Shown here: in pieces, positions 16,783 through 26,176 of the stretch
Layout: every line of letters starts with the position of its first letter
Position numbering within the stretch: position 1 is the stretch's first letter
From: RGIG8748 sp045544515
GTDB taxonomy: Bacteria; Bacillota; Clostridia; UMGS1810
Assembly (NCBI GenBank): GCA_045544515.1
Contig: JAZPZD010000002.1
Location: 124,001 to 188,000 of the forward strand
Direction: 5' to 3'
Length of the DNA stretch: 64,000 bases
The notes under the pieces: model-generated
Database searches by the model: none
Seen by the model: only the letters and a program-made list of their open reading frames with translations
What the model was told of the DNA's origin: nothing
Translations under genes and position numbers: made by a program

Positions 16783-17688
16783 AAGTTTTCGACGAGGGTG
16801 TTTACGCTTTAATATCTGTTTTTGTTTTGCGGTAGAAACATGGGTATATATCTCTGTTGTGGTTATTGAACTATGTCCTAAAATTTGCTGTATATAGCGG
16901 ATATCCACATCCGACTCAAGAAGCATTGTGGCGAAGGTATGTCTAAACATATGCGGTGTCACATGCACTGTAGATGAAATTTGATTTACATATTTGTTTA
17001 TCATAAAACGAACTGATTGATCGGAAAGACGATTTGAAAGTCTGTTTACAAAAAAATATCCTGTATCATCAATTTCAGCCTTAAAGCGTTTTTTGTATTG
17101 CTTTAAGGCTGTTAGTACATCAGGAGTGCAAATCTGGATTATTCTTTCCTTTGAGCCTTTTCCAAATGTTTTTATATAACTATCCGAAAGATTAACATCT
17201 TCTATTTTTAAATTACAAAGTTCCGACACACGAAGTCCTGTTGCAAACAGCAGCTCTAATACGGCTATATCCCTGATAATACACTTTTCAGAGTATGGTG
17301 TTTTACATTCTTCTAAAGATAAATAGGCCTTATTTAAAATTTTTGTAAGTATCTTTTCAGGAATAGTCTTGGGTAATATAACCGGCTCTTTAATTTTAAA
17401 ATGAATTTTACCGAACGGGTTATCATCAATTAGTTCTTCGTAGGTAAGATATTCGAAAAATGCTTTCAGTGAAGCAAATTTTCGTTTTATAGATTTTGGC
17501 TTGTATCTTGAATGTAAACTTTCGAGATAATTACATATTAACTCCTTGTTAGAACAATTTTGCTGATTTCTTGTAAACCTTTCAAATTGTTTTAGGTCTA
17601 TACTATATGCTTTTACTGTTTTAGGGTTAAGACCTTTTTGCAACTCACAATAAAATAAGTACTTTTTTATTAAACTTTGTATTTGCAT
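16765..17688 (-). CDS. XerD-like tyrosine recombinase, candidate invertase of the adjoining segment, 307 aa
   Basis: ATG 17688 has AAGGAGAG 6 nt upstream. Residues 1-85 form the SAM-like core-binding domain. The catalytic domain carries Arg153 (GLRVSEL), Lys177 (GKGSKER), His246 and Arg249 (HMFRH), His272 (LGHSS) and Tyr281 (EIYTHV), the complete set. The length is that of XerC/XerD and phage-type DNA invertases. The last five residues and stop lie inside the 73-bp repeat that bounds the neighbouring two-gene segment, so this enzyme is the obvious candidate to invert it. It could alternatively be an integrase for the surrounding element. A terminator upstream at 17721 separates it from the DUF6076 gene. 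Confidence 0.88.
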   Translation of the reverse strand: MQIQSLIKKYLFYCELQKGLNPKTVKAYSIDLKQFERFTRNQQNCSNKELICNYLESLHSRYKPKSIKRKFASLKAFFEYLTYEELIDDNPFGKIHFKIKEPVILPKTIPEKILTKILNKAYLSLEECKTPYSEKCIIRDIAVLELLFATGLRVSELCNLKIEDVNLSDSYIKTFGKGSKERIIQICTPDVLTALKQYKKRFKAEIDDTGYFFVNRLSNRLSDQSVRFMINKYVNQISSTVHVTPHMFRHTFATMLLESDVDIRYIQQILGHSSITTTEIYTHVSTAKQKQILKRKHPRRKLNINKG

Positions 17689-17720
17689 AAAATAACTCTC
17701 CTTTGTATTTAAATTTAATC

Positions 17721-17767
17721 AAAATGACGGTATATTCGAGTCCTTTGCCCGAATATACCGTCATTTT
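17721..17767. terminator. Bidirectional hairpin between DUF6076 gene and recombinase
   Basis: 18-bp perfect arms AAAATGACGGTATATTCG (17721-17738) and its complement (17750-17767) enclose an 11-nt loop, with A/T tails on both sides. Confidence 0.7.
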
Positions 17768-17786
17768 TAGTTCAATAATATTTATC

Positions 17787-18872
17787 TTATATTTCTCTCA
17801 GTAGCCTAATTGCTTCATCAAGTGAAATTTCTCCGGACTCACCACGCTCTTTAATATCCATAGCTAATGTCATCTGTTTAAGCCACTCGGAATAATCCAA
17901 GCCGTTTGATTTTCTCTTGAATAAACGGTCATAAGTTCTGTCATATTCTTTTTTTAGAGGAGACCTAAATTCATCTGAGTTTTCTTTTTTGTGAGCACCT
18001 ACCTTGCTGCATATTCTGCCTTTCGGATCGTTAGGAGCCACTCTGTTGCAATAGTGAGTATCATGACCGGTTGGCAAAAGAAAAAATCGTTTGCAATTAT
18101 GACATCTTTTCGGTGAGTGTTTAACATTTAATCCTCTGAACAGGTCTGAATTTAAAAAGCCGCCAATAGACCTGAAAATTACTCTTTCTGCCAATATATA
18201 ATTTTCTTTGCAATCCGGATCAGGACAAGTGATATATTCAATATTTGCCGGCATTTCTGCCTTAAATGTAATTGCCGGATATTTTGGAATAAGCGATTCT
18301 AAGTTTTGCTGTAACTCCTTATTATTGAGGAACTGATATACTGCGTGTGCAAAATGTGTAGGTGTTCTTGCGGTAACATTTTCTATATATAAATCAACAA
18401 ATGCAGTTGCATATATTTTAAAAATCAGTATTTCATCATTGATTGATAACAAGGCTACTAAAATTCTGTTTAATATGCTTCTGCTCTCGCTTTTGGGATA
18501 AGTTTCATATATTTCTCTGAACTCTGATATATATCTTTGTTTATCAAATTCAAAGCGGTTATACAAAGGTAAGCTAAGGATAAAGTCCATAGCCTTGTTT
18601 AGATATGGATAAAATGCATCAAAGCTGCACGATGATGTAATCATTAAATTTGATTCATATTCCCCATAAAGCTTTTCCAGAAATGCTTTTCTTAAATCTG
18701 CTAATACTCTTTTTAAATTATCAAGCTGTTCATCTGATAATTCCAGAATTTCAGTTGAAATCTGACCAAGTGAAACTTTTTCTTTGCAGATAATGACATA
18801 ATCTTTATAAAACTGTGCTGTTATATATCCAAAATCAAATGGTTTTTCATCTAAACTTTTTATACTTGCCAT
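17787..18872 (-). CDS. DUF6076-type protein with C-terminal zinc-finger-like motif, 361 aa
   Basis: The start is ATG 18872 with GGAAGTGA upstream; ATG 18893 lacks a site. The protein is mostly alpha-helical. Near residue 260-300 it carries a Cys/His cluster (CHNCKRFFLLPTGHDTHYCNR) likely to bind zinc, followed by a basic region (KKEYDRTYDRLFKRK) that could contact nucleic acid. Proteins of this type accompany integrative elements in Clostridia; the activity is unknown. It is upstream of the recombinase on the same strand but separated by a strong hairpin. Confidence 0.6.
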   Translation of the reverse strand: MASIKSLDEKPFDFGYITAQFYKDYVIICKEKVSLGQISTEILELSDEQLDNLKRVLADLRKAFLEKLYGEYESNLMITSSCSFDAFYPYLNKAMDFILSLPLYNRFEFDKQRYISEFREIYETYPKSESRSILNRILVALLSINDEILIFKIYATAFVDLYIENVTARTPTHFAHAVYQFLNNKELQQNLESLIPKYPAITFKAEMPANIEYITCPDPDCKENYILAERVIFRSIGGFLNSDLFRGLNVKHSPKRCHNCKRFFLLPTGHDTHYCNRVAPNDPKGRICSKVGAHKKENSDEFRSPLKKEYDRTYDRLFKRKSNGLDYSEWLKQMTLAMDIKERGESGEISLDEAIRLLREI

Positions 18873-19396
18873 ATAATCACTTCCACGATACATAATTTAT
18901 AATTCCACTACTTTTCAAAATGGAGAGAAAATCGGTTGACGCAGTTCTTACAATATGTTAGAATAGCCACACAACAAATTATACACGATATAAATAAAAA
19001 TGTCAATCGTGGAATATGAACCTTGAAAATTAAATAGCTTGCACGGTGAGTTATACAACACAGCGAGCGCCAAGACTTCGTCGGAACAAGCAAATATTTA
19101 TTCGTTTCCGCATAAATGCGAAAACTCATTTATATAGCTGTTCCTCCTCTTCCCAAAAAGCAAATTGCTTTTCGGGAGCCCTATATGACGGACGAGCGAT
19201 TTAACTGTTTGCAAATACGAGGTTATGGTCGAGCAGGACCGAGGCTTAGGAAATGTAATCGGAGGCAAGTGCAAAGTTTAGTGAATACACGCTTATTGCC
19301 TATATTTTAAAAGGCGGTCAAAAATCTATAGAAAGGAAATTCATTAAGGCAATAAAAGTATTTAATATTAATCATTAATCCGAAAGGAGAATTTTT
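18873..19396. other. 524-bp divergent intergenic region
   Basis: It separates the leftward DUF6076 gene from a rightward small gene next to the serine recombinase. It contains a hairpin, CCCAAAAAGCAA-ATTGCTTTTCGGG (about 19154-19178), and GC-richer sequence around 19040-19300 that contrasts with the flanks. The 64-codon frame at 19116-19310 is not convincing as a gene: unusual composition and no ribosome binding site. Likely control and end sequences of the mobile element. Confidence 0.35.
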
Positions 19397-19669
19397 ATGA
19401 ATAAGAAAGAAATACCTATGGACTTTAATGAAGACTTTGCTATAGATATAGACGGAGAATATAATTCCGAACTTGCCACATCAGTTAGACGGAGATATTC
19501 ATATAGTATCACCGATAACGAAATGGTAAAAACGAGGAAAACTCATGTCGGTAATATGAATTATGTTGTAAATTCAATTTTTGATATGACCTCAAAGAAA
19601 AAGGTTGAGGATCACATACGAAGATTGATAACAATAGATATTCAGGATAATATAGACAAAGTCTCCTAA
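19397..19669 (+). CDS. Small hypothetical protein upstream of a serine recombinase, 90 aa
   Basis: ATG 19397 has AAAGGAGA 8 nt upstream. The acidic N-terminal third is followed by basic segments (SVRRRYSYS, KTRKTHVG) and a helical end. I do not recognise it. Its position 98 bp before the large serine recombinase suggests an accessory factor or regulator of that element. An 11-bp inverted repeat and an 11-bp direct repeat lie in the gap. Confidence 0.6.
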   Translation: MNKKEIPMDFNEDFAIDIDGEYNSELATSVRRRYSYSITDNEMVKTRKTHVGNMNYVVNSIFDMTSKKKVEDHIRRLITIDIQDNIDKVS

Positions 19670-19682
19670 AAGTCTGGACTTT

Positions 19683-19744
19683 TCAATCGGTTTAGAGTAT
19701 TGTGTTGTTGTGAAATATCTACTCACAATACTCTCAATCGGTTT
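19683..19744. repeat. Nested direct and inverted repeats ahead of the serine recombinase gene
   Basis: TCAATCGGTTT occurs at 19683-19693 and again at 19734-19744. Between them AGAGTATTGTG (19694-19704) and CACAATACTCT (19724-19734) are perfect inverted repeats. It could be an operator, terminator or recombinase site. Confidence 0.6.
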
Positions 19745-19767
19745 GACTTTGAAGGAGGTTAGGAATT

Positions 19768-21405
19768 ATGTCAAACCAAGATTATGATTTAACACTATTG
19801 TATTGCAGATTATCACGGGAGGATGCCCTTGAAGGCGATAGCAACAGTATTGAGAATCAGAAGAAAATTATCTTAAAAGCTGCTCAGGACTATAACTTTG
19901 ATAATTTAGTATGGCTGATTGATGATGGCTTCACAGGAACAAACTTCGACCGACCTGATTTTCAGAAAGGGATGAAGTTAATAGAAGAAGGTAGAGTTAA
20001 GAATTTCATTACAAAGGATTTATCAAGACTTGGCAGAAACTATCTTCAAGTAGGAATGTACACCGATGTCATATTTCCGAAATACAATGTTCGATTTATT
20101 GCTGTGCAAGACAATTATGATTCCAATAATGTTGAGAGCAATGATATGGCTCCGATTATGAATCTGTTTAATGAATGGCATCCAAAGGAAACATCAAAGA
20201 AGGTTCGTGCGGTTTTCAGAGCCAAGGCAGAGCGTGGTGAACGAGTAAGCTCACAGATACCTTATGGTTACAAAAGAGACGAAAGCACACCAATTGGTTC
20301 TAAAAAATCAATTGAACTTGTAATTGATGAGGAAACAGCACCTGTTGTAAGAGAAATCTACAGGTTATGTGCAAGCGGACTTGGTCCTACATATATTGCC
20401 CATATCCTAAAAGAAAGAAAAATTCTCAAGCCGTCGATGTATAGCTATGAGAAAACAGGTAAGTATGGTGCTGCTACCGATGTAACCGATCCATACGGAT
20501 GGAATGACAGAACAGTTGCAGGAATTCTTGATAATGAGGTTTATATAGGAAATACAATAAATCTCAAAGAAACAACAGTTTCATATAAGAACAAGCACAA
20601 AATACAAAGGCCTGAAGAAGAATGGATTCGTGTAGAAGGAACTCATGAAGCTATTATTGATATGGATACTTGGGAAATCGTTCGCAGAGTTAGAGAAGGA
20701 AAACGCAGAAGAGATTCTATGGATGGAATTAATAAGTACAGCGGTCTTCTGCATTGTGCAGATTGTGAACAAAAGCTTTACTTTGTAAGAGGTAAAACCC
20801 TACAATCTTCTGCATTTCATTTCATCTGCAGCAGGTATCGAAAACACAAAGGCGAAGAACAATGTACACCTCATTCAATACGAGAGGTTGTTCTGGATGA
20901 AATTATCCTTGAAGAAATCAGGAGAATTACATACTACGCCAGAACAAAGACTAAAGAGTTCGCAGAATTCATAAATCAAAAAACTTCTGCCGAAAGCCGA
21001 AAAGAATTGTCGGCAAAAACAGCAGAGCTTGGAAGATTGAAAAAGCGTAAAAATGAGTTGGAATCTTTGTTCAAACGACTGTATGAAGATAACGTGTTGG
21101 GGCGAATTACAGATGACCATTTCCATATTCTATCGGGCGGCTACACATCAGAGCAAAAGGATGTTGAATTACGGATACCTGAGTTGGAAGATGAAATCGA
21201 AGCAATTAAATCTTCGGTAACGAATACGGATAAGTTCGTTGCACTGGCTAAGAAGTATATTCACATCGAAGAATTGACACCAGAAGTATTATTGACCTTT
21301 GTATCCAAAATCGTTATACACGAACGAAGTGAAAAACGGTCGAAAAGTGCAACACAGCAAGTCGACATATATTTCACCCACATAGGAAATGCAGGTCAAA
21401 TTTAA
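19768..21405 (+). CDS. Large serine recombinase (TnpX-like), 545 aa
   Basis: ATG 19768 has GAAGGAGG upstream. Residues 1-150 are the resolvase catalytic domain with nucleophile Ser16 (YCRLSRED) and SRLGRN further on. A recombinase domain follows (PYGYKRDE, then EIYRLCASGLGPTYIAHILKE), then a zinc ribbon starting at CADCEQK with later Cys residues, and a coiled-coil near residues 410-475 (ELGRLKKRKNELES). Such enzymes excise and integrate ICE/transposon-like elements by strand exchange at a GA or similar dinucleotide. It is the last gene of the AT-rich accessory region, so it may mark an element end. Attachment sites could not be fixed by eye. Confidence 0.9.
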   Translation: MSNQDYDLTLLYCRLSREDALEGDSNSIENQKKIILKAAQDYNFDNLVWLIDDGFTGTNFDRPDFQKGMKLIEEGRVKNFITKDLSRLGRNYLQVGMYTDVIFPKYNVRFIAVQDNYDSNNVESNDMAPIMNLFNEWHPKETSKKVRAVFRAKAERGERVSSQIPYGYKRDESTPIGSKKSIELVIDEETAPVVREIYRLCASGLGPTYIAHILKERKILKPSMYSYEKTGKYGAATDVTDPYGWNDRTVAGILDNEVYIGNTINLKETTVSYKNKHKIQRPEEEWIRVEGTHEAIIDMDTWEIVRRVREGKRRRDSMDGINKYSGLLHCADCEQKLYFVRGKTLQSSAFHFICSRYRKHKGEEQCTPHSIREVVLDEIILEEIRRITYYARTKTKEFAEFINQKTSAESRKELSAKTAELGRLKKRKNELESLFKRLYEDNVLGRITDDHFHILSGGYTSEQKDVELRIPELEDEIEAIKSSVTNTDKFVALAKKYIHIEELTPEVLLTFVSKIVIHERSEKRSKSATQQVDIYFTHIGNAGQI

Positions 21406-21489
21406 GGTAAAGGAAAAGGGTGAACAGCCTAAACTGTTCACCCAACTTCCGCACCTGTTAGAATGTTTCACTAAACATCCCTTAGAGAA

Positions 21490-21512
21490 ACACCCCAAGG
21501 TGTCCTTTTTTT
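21490..21512 (+). terminator. Short terminator after the serine recombinase
   Basis: ACACC (21490-21494), CCAA loop, GGTGT (21499-21503), then CCTTTTTTT. Confidence 0.55.
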
Positions 21513-21856
21513 GTTTTACGAAAATGATTTGAACTCGACTGGCGGGTACCGGCAAGAGGGGTTCGAGGAATGCCGCTCCCTCGTCGAAGCAAAGAACACT
21601 ACGCTCCGTTTGCCTTGTATCAAGTCAAACATACGCTCGTTATCTTGCTTCTCCTCTTCGCAAAAGGTCACGCTCAAAAAGGCAGAAAACAGCACTTTTT
21701 TCGCTACCAACCTTCTGCGATTTAAAAACCTATAAAAATCCGCAGAACTGGCAGAAACCCAATGAATACGAGTGTGCTTTAGCATACGAAGTATGAGTTG
21801 TTGGTTTCAACTGGCCGCTTGCGGCAAATCTCTCGCATCGTAGCCAAACAAAAAAG

Positions 21857-21878
21857 GATACCGCAAGGTGTCTTTTTT
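21857..21878 (+). terminator. Terminator just before direct-repeat box 1
   Basis: GATACC (21857-21862), GCAA tetraloop, GGTGTC (21867-21872), then TTTTTT; flanking A-run and T-run extend the stem. It insulates the following promoter. Confidence 0.65.
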
Positions 21879-21880
21879 GT

Positions 21881-21900
21881 TTTGTCATAGGTTTGTCATA
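21881..21900 (+). promoter_or_regulatory. Direct-repeat activator box 1
   Basis: Two TTTGTCATA copies separated by GG. Eight bp later comes GATAAT (21909-21914), a -10-like hexamer. Identical boxes occur at 26986 and 30665 with the same 8-bp spacing. The 11-bp repeat period resembles Pho-box-type sites of OmpR/PhoB-family regulators. It controls the gene at 22068 and probably the whole unit to 26936. Confidence 0.75.
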
Positions 21901-22067
21901 TCAGTTTTGATAATATAGAGAAAAAAAGGTGAAGCCGGGTTAATTTTGGCTAATACAAAACTTTATAGTGCAACACAAATTTATATATCAAACAACATGC
22001 CGACACTTGTTAACAAAGAGAAGGTATGTTTTTAATCAATAAATAAAATTAAAAGGAGAAAAATATT

Positions 22068-23984
22068 ATGAAAAAAATCAGTATTATTACGATATTACTA
22101 ATTCTATGCACAACAATAAACTGTCTGGCATCAGGGGTATATTACCTACCGGATGTAACAAACAATATGTCATCGCCTTCCTATTGGACAGAAGAAACTG
22201 ATGTTTTGATGTCTTATGACGAAATAGAAAAGCTAAACAAAGAAACAGTTTCTGCAAAAGGCACTAATATGTATGACCTCAAAAATCAGCCTGATGTTAT
22301 CGATGGTGTAGCATTAAATGACGCAATTAAAAAATCAAGTCAATTAGATGCTGCATATTATCTCGGGTGGACATATCTTGAAAGCAAGGAAAAAGCAACT
22401 CAAAAAGATTTTGACAAAATGATTGCGAACACACAGAACCCTGTTGCAAAAAAAAAGCAAAAGGTTCTATATGGTATTGCAACAAAAAGAACAGAACTGC
22501 GTACATTCCCAAGCCATATTGCAATATGGGACGATCCTGCTGATTCTGATTTTGACTATCAGTATCTTGCGGCAGTACGAGTAAACGAACCTGTTGTAAT
22601 CACATCAAAGTCGAAAGACGGAAAGTACTATCTTGCAAAAAGCATTTGTTGTTCAGGATGGATTGCTGCAGACTCTGTTGCAATTTGCAAGGATAAGGCT
22701 GAATGGATTTCGGCTTGGGATATAAAAAACGAAGATTCTCTTGTGGTATGGGGAGACAAAGTATTTACAGAAACCTCTGTCGTTGGTGCAAACACATCAG
22801 ATCTTATGCTGACAATGGGAACGGTTTTGGAACTTGCAAACGGTGTTAATCCAAATGAGCTTATAGATAACCGCAGTGCATACAACAACTTTGTTGTATG
22901 GGTTCCTGTAAGAAATGAAGATGGTACATATTCAAAAAAATTAACCCTCATTTCCGAGCATCAAAAAGTATCTGCAGGATTTTTGCCACTTACAAAGGCA
23001 AATATCTCAAAGGTTGTATTTTCGGCTCTCGGCAACACATACGGTTGGGGCGGAAGCCTTAATTCCGATGATTGCTCGGGATATATGAGAAATGTATACA
23101 AATGCTTTGGTATGGAGCTTGCACGAAATACCACATGGCAGTCCTCAATGCCTATGGCAAAGGTGGATATGCAGTATATGCCAAAAGAAGAACGCATCAA
23201 ATTTCTTGATGCACTTCCGTTTGGAACAATTCTCTATTTTAGCGGTCACGAAATGATGTACCTTGGCAGTCAAAACGAAAAATATTATGTTATAAGTGCA
23301 GTGGGAAGCATCATGCAACCCGAAAACCCATCGGTTCGTCAGCGTATCCGTTCCACTATTGTAAATACGCTGGATGTAAAAAGAGCCAACGGCAACACCT
23401 GGTTTGATGAACTTAATTTAGCACTTGTCCCATACTTTGCCCTCGGCAAAAATGCTTTGCCCGAATATGACTGGTATCACAACGGTGCAGCATATTGCCT
23501 CAAAAACAAAATCATGAAGGGCGACGAAAACAAGTTCTTCAATCCATCCAAAAGCATAACATGGGCGGAGCTTCTTCAGATTTTGTACAATATGGAAGAA
23601 ACAAAGCCTGAATACGAATTTGAAGAAGATGCTAATTGGTATGACGGTGCAGTTAAATGGGCGCAAGACAATAACCTTGTTTATGAAAACGACAAGGGAT
23701 ATAATCCTAATTCAGAAATAAGCCGCCAGCAGCTTGCATCTGTTTTTTACTTGTATGCAAAATTCAAGGAATATGATGTAAGCGTGGGAGAAGAAACCAA
23801 TATACTTTCCTATGATGATGCTTTTGATATATCCCAATATGCTATCCCGGCTATGCAGTATGTTGTCGGTGCAGGAATTATAAACGGAAAAACCATAAGC
23901 ACGATAAACCCCAAAGATAATGCAACAAGAGCAGAAATTGCGGTTATTCTTCATAGATTTATTGAAAAAGCAAAAGAAATCTGA
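22068..23984 (+). CDS. Secreted NlpC/P60 endopeptidase with SH3-like and three SLH domains, 638 aa
   Basis: ATG 22068 follows AAAAGGAGA. A signal peptide (residues 1-21) is followed by a helical segment, an SH3-like region about 140-220, and an NlpC/P60 peptidase with Cys336 (NSDDCSGYM) and His394 (GHEMMYL), as in YkfC-type gamma-D-Glu-diamino-acid endopeptidases that cut peptidoglycan stem peptides. Residues 465-635 hold three SLH repeats that anchor the enzyme to secondary cell-wall polymer. The SLH block closely resembles that of the 5'-nucleotidase at 27053 (shared ETNILSYDD/STNILSYED). It heads a unit with a membrane protein, a histidine kinase and a response regulator behind box 1. Confidence 0.88.
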   Translation: MKKISIITILLILCTTINCLASGVYYLPDVTNNMSSPSYWTEETDVLMSYDEIEKLNKETVSAKGTNMYDLKNQPDVIDGVALNDAIKKSSQLDAAYYLGWTYLESKEKATQKDFDKMIANTQNPVAKKKQKVLYGIATKRTELRTFPSHIAIWDDPADSDFDYQYLAAVRVNEPVVITSKSKDGKYYLAKSICCSGWIAADSVAICKDKAEWISAWDIKNEDSLVVWGDKVFTETSVVGANTSDLMLTMGTVLELANGVNPNELIDNRSAYNNFVVWVPVRNEDGTYSKKLTLISEHQKVSAGFLPLTKANISKVVFSALGNTYGWGGSLNSDDCSGYMRNVYKCFGMELARNTTWQSSMPMAKVDMQYMPKEERIKFLDALPFGTILYFSGHEMMYLGSQNEKYYVISAVGSIMQPENPSVRQRIRSTIVNTLDVKRANGNTWFDELNLALVPYFALGKNALPEYDWYHNGAAYCLKNKIMKGDENKFFNPSKSITWAELLQILYNMEETKPEYEFEEDANWYDGAVKWAQDNNLVYENDKGYNPNSEISRQQLASVFYLYAKFKEYDVSVGEETNILSYDDAFDISQYAIPAMQYVVGAGIINGKTISTINPKDNATRAEIAVILHRFIEKAKEI

Positions 23985-24014
23985 TAGAATATACATATGA
24001 AAGAGGAATTAAGT

Positions 24015-24278
24015 ATGGATCAAAAATGGAGCGAAAAAACCACATTGCAAAAGGTCATGGACATTATTGCCGGAATTGCATTTTTAGTATATTTAATATT
24101 CCAGGCATTGGAAAGATTAGGCAAGGTTGTGTCTGCAGATCTCATTACAAGCATAGCTATATTAGTTGTCTGCATATGTGAGGCGGTTTCATTCTGGAAT
24201 ACAAAGCGCGTACTCTCTTATATTGCAATCGGGGGAGGGTTTTTCCTGGCAGCGGTTTTAGCATTGTTGTATTTATAA
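24015..24278 (+). CDS. Small membrane protein, 87 aa
   Basis: The start is ATG 24015 with AGAGGA 8 nt upstream; ATG 23997 has no site. Three hydrophobic segments fill the protein (IIAGIAFLVYLIFQAL, LITSIAILVVCICEAVSFW, YIAIGGGFFLAAVLALLYL). The family is unknown. It lies 30 bp after the SLH peptidase and 38 bp before the kinase on the same strand, so a role as an accessory to the membrane sensor is possible. Confidence 0.6.
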   Translation: MDQKWSEKTTLQKVMDIIAGIAFLVYLIFQALERLGKVVSADLITSIAILVVCICEAVSFWNTKRVLSYIAIGGGFFLAAVLALLYL

Positions 24279-24316
24279 TAAGCGGATAGGGATACTGTTT
24301 GCGGAGAGTGATTATT

Positions 24317-26176
24317 ATGAAATCTACTAAAGGAAAACTTAAAAGCAGAATATTTATAAGCTTATGTATCTCACTTATTGCCATTGTTCTTTGTACCTTT
24401 GTATATACAGGAAGAAACTATGGAAATCAGGCAATGAATGCTATGTATCTTTCCGCAGAATTTCAGGGTAAGTACAAAGTATCTGACGGCAACTGGCAGG
24501 AATATGTCAAAGGTAAGCACATTCCCGCAGACAAAGGCGATGTAACATTGAAAGGACATTTTCGGTTATTTGTTCCAACCACAGGAGAAACAATCGGAAA
24601 TGCACAGGAAGGCACCATCCTTGCGTTTTACTTTAACCACATCGGCGGCGAGGTTTCAGAAGGCGGAGAACACTGGCGCCCCTTTGATGCCGAGAGCAAT
24701 CTTATCGGCGAGGATCTGTGCGGCAAAATGTATATCGGATATCAGTGCAAGGGTGCCAAAGAAATTACAATTAAGCTAAAAAACCCTCACAAATTCGGCA
24801 ACCCCGGAGCTGTTGATGATTTTCTTAACAACTTAAATACCTACGGCGGAACAGATTTTGAGCGAGACACATTAAACCGAGGCAGTGCGGATAGAATTTT
24901 GGGTATTGCACTTATTTTGTTTGCATTTATGGTTTTGGGTACAGCGATGTTTTCTATGCTCATTAACATCAAAGAAAGTAAAACTCTGTGGCTTGTCGGT
25001 TTTGGTGTTTTCTGCGCGGGAATATACTTCTTATTTAAAGCACACGGCGTTATGTTCTTTAGCGAAATCATTAAATTCAACACCCGTATGGTGATAGGCT
25101 CTATGATGCTTTATATGCTCTGTGTAACTGCTTTTATTGCAGCTATGTTTGAGGACAAGTTTAGAAAATTAAGCAATAGCCTTACTGTTCTTGCTTTATT
25201 CTCAAATCTGGCAATTATGCTTTCGCCGTCAGTTTCCGATGTCAAGTTCTATGATACATTACCTGTATGGGTGTCTGTGCAGAGTGCAATTTGCATTGTG
25301 ATGACAGTTCTTCTTGCCATCCGTTTTGCAAAAGGTGATAAAAAAGAAAAACTGCTTTCAGCTTTTGCGATTCTTCCGATGATTTCGTTTGTATTTGATG
25401 CAACGGGAGTAGGTCTTTCTCTTTGGCAAGGCGCTCTTATGTCGGAAGCTACATTTATTCTTATTTTTATTGTATCTGTAATTGTGCTTTTAAAAGTTGT
25501 TCCGCAAAACTTCAATGCAGCAATAAGAGCAAAAGAACTTGAAATGGAAAAAAGAGTTTTAAATGCGGAGCTTACAGAAAGCCGTATAGCTACTATGATC
25601 AGTCAGATTCAGCCGCATTTTATCTATAATACATTGGGAACAATTGAACAGCTTTGTATAACAGAACCCCAAGCAGCTTCAAAGCTTGTGCGTAACTTCA
25701 GTCTGTATTTACGAGGTAACTTCAGCGAGCTTGACAACACAAAGCCCATAAGATTTTCGCAGGAAATGAATCATGTCAAGCATTATACCGATATCGAACA
25801 GGTGCGTTTTCCCGATATTACAATACAATACGACCTTCGCTCTGTTGAGTTTTTGCTCCCTGCGCTTTCTGTGCAGCCGCTTGTAGAAAACGCCATAAAG
25901 CACGGTCTTATGGGGCTCGAAAAAGGCGGCAGTGTTACAATATCTGCTTATGAAACAAATGAGTCCTATGTGGTAGAGGTAACAGATGACGGTGTTGGCT
26001 TTGATATGAACGCAGGATATGACGAAACCAGGCATGTTGGCATAAAAAACATACGAGGTCGAATTGAGGCGATTTGCGGCGGAACGCTGACCATAGAAAG
26101 CAAAATCGGCAGCGGCACAAAGGCAACTATAAGAATACCAAGGGAGGCGGCAGAAAATGATAGCAATAACCGTTGA
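24317..26176 (+). CDS. LytS/YpdA-type sensor histidine kinase, 619 aa
   Basis: ATG 24317 has GGAGAGTGA upstream. One N-terminal membrane segment is followed by an extracytoplasmic domain (about 30-190, beta-rich) and about six membrane helices (195-400; 7TM-type sensor layout). A short coiled linker leads to a His_kinase domain with His434 (QIQPHFIYNTLGTIEQL) and an HATPase with N-box (QPLVENAIKHGLMG) and G-box (DDGVGFD, HVGIKNIRGRIEAICGG). The gene overlaps the next response regulator by 20 bp, so they are partners. The signal is unknown. The extracytoplasmic domain together with SLH neighbours suggests a cell-envelope cue. Confidence 0.85.
   Translation: MKSTKGKLKSRIFISLCISLIAIVLCTFVYTGRNYGNQAMNAMYLSAEFQGKYKVSDGNWQEYVKGKHIPADKGDVTLKGHFRLFVPTTGETIGNAQEGTILAFYFNHIGGEVSEGGEHWRPFDAESNLIGEDLCGKMYIGYQCKGAKEITIKLKNPHKFGNPGAVDDFLNNLNTYGGTDFERDTLNRGSADRILGIALILFAFMVLGTAMFSMLINIKESKTLWLVGFGVFCAGIYFLFKAHGVMFFSEIIKFNTRMVIGSMMLYMLCVTAFIAAMFEDKFRKLSNSLTVLALFSNLAIMLSPSVSDVKFYDTLPVWVSVQSAICIVMTVLLAIRFAKGDKKEKLLSAFAILPMISFVFDATGVGLSLWQGALMSEATFILIFIVSVIVLLKVVPQNFNAAIRAKELEMEKRVLNAELTESRIATMISQIQPHFIYNTLGTIEQLCITEPQAASKLVRNFSLYLRGNFSELDNTKPIRFSQEMNHVKHYTDIEQVRFPDITIQYDLRSVEFLLPALSVQPLVENAIKHGLMGLEKGGSVTISAYETNESYVVEVTDDGVGFDMNAGYDETRHVGIKNIRGRIEAICGGTLTIESKIGSGTKATIRIPREAAENDSNNR

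Larger units (their letters stand above)
21406..21880. other. Non-coding junction between accessory region and signalling region
   Basis: About 475 bp with overlapping open frames on both strands (21511-21735 and 21516-21785) that look like chance: mixed composition, no ribosome binding site, no recognisable domain. Base composition is GC-richer at 21535-21720 than on either side. Two short terminator hairpins bracket it. An element end or decayed insertion is plausible. Confidence 0.35.

Noticed and set aside
19116..19310. 64-codon open frame upstream of the 90-aa gene
   Set aside because: No ribosome binding site, odd composition and no recognisable motif.
21535..21720. Possible tRNA-like sequence (GTTCGAGG and GCGGGTACC)
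   Set aside because: No consistent cloverleaf could be drawn on either strand.
21511..21785. Overlapping open frames on both strands after the serine recombinase
   Set aside because: They mirror each other in a GC-richer non-coding stretch, with no start signals or domain.
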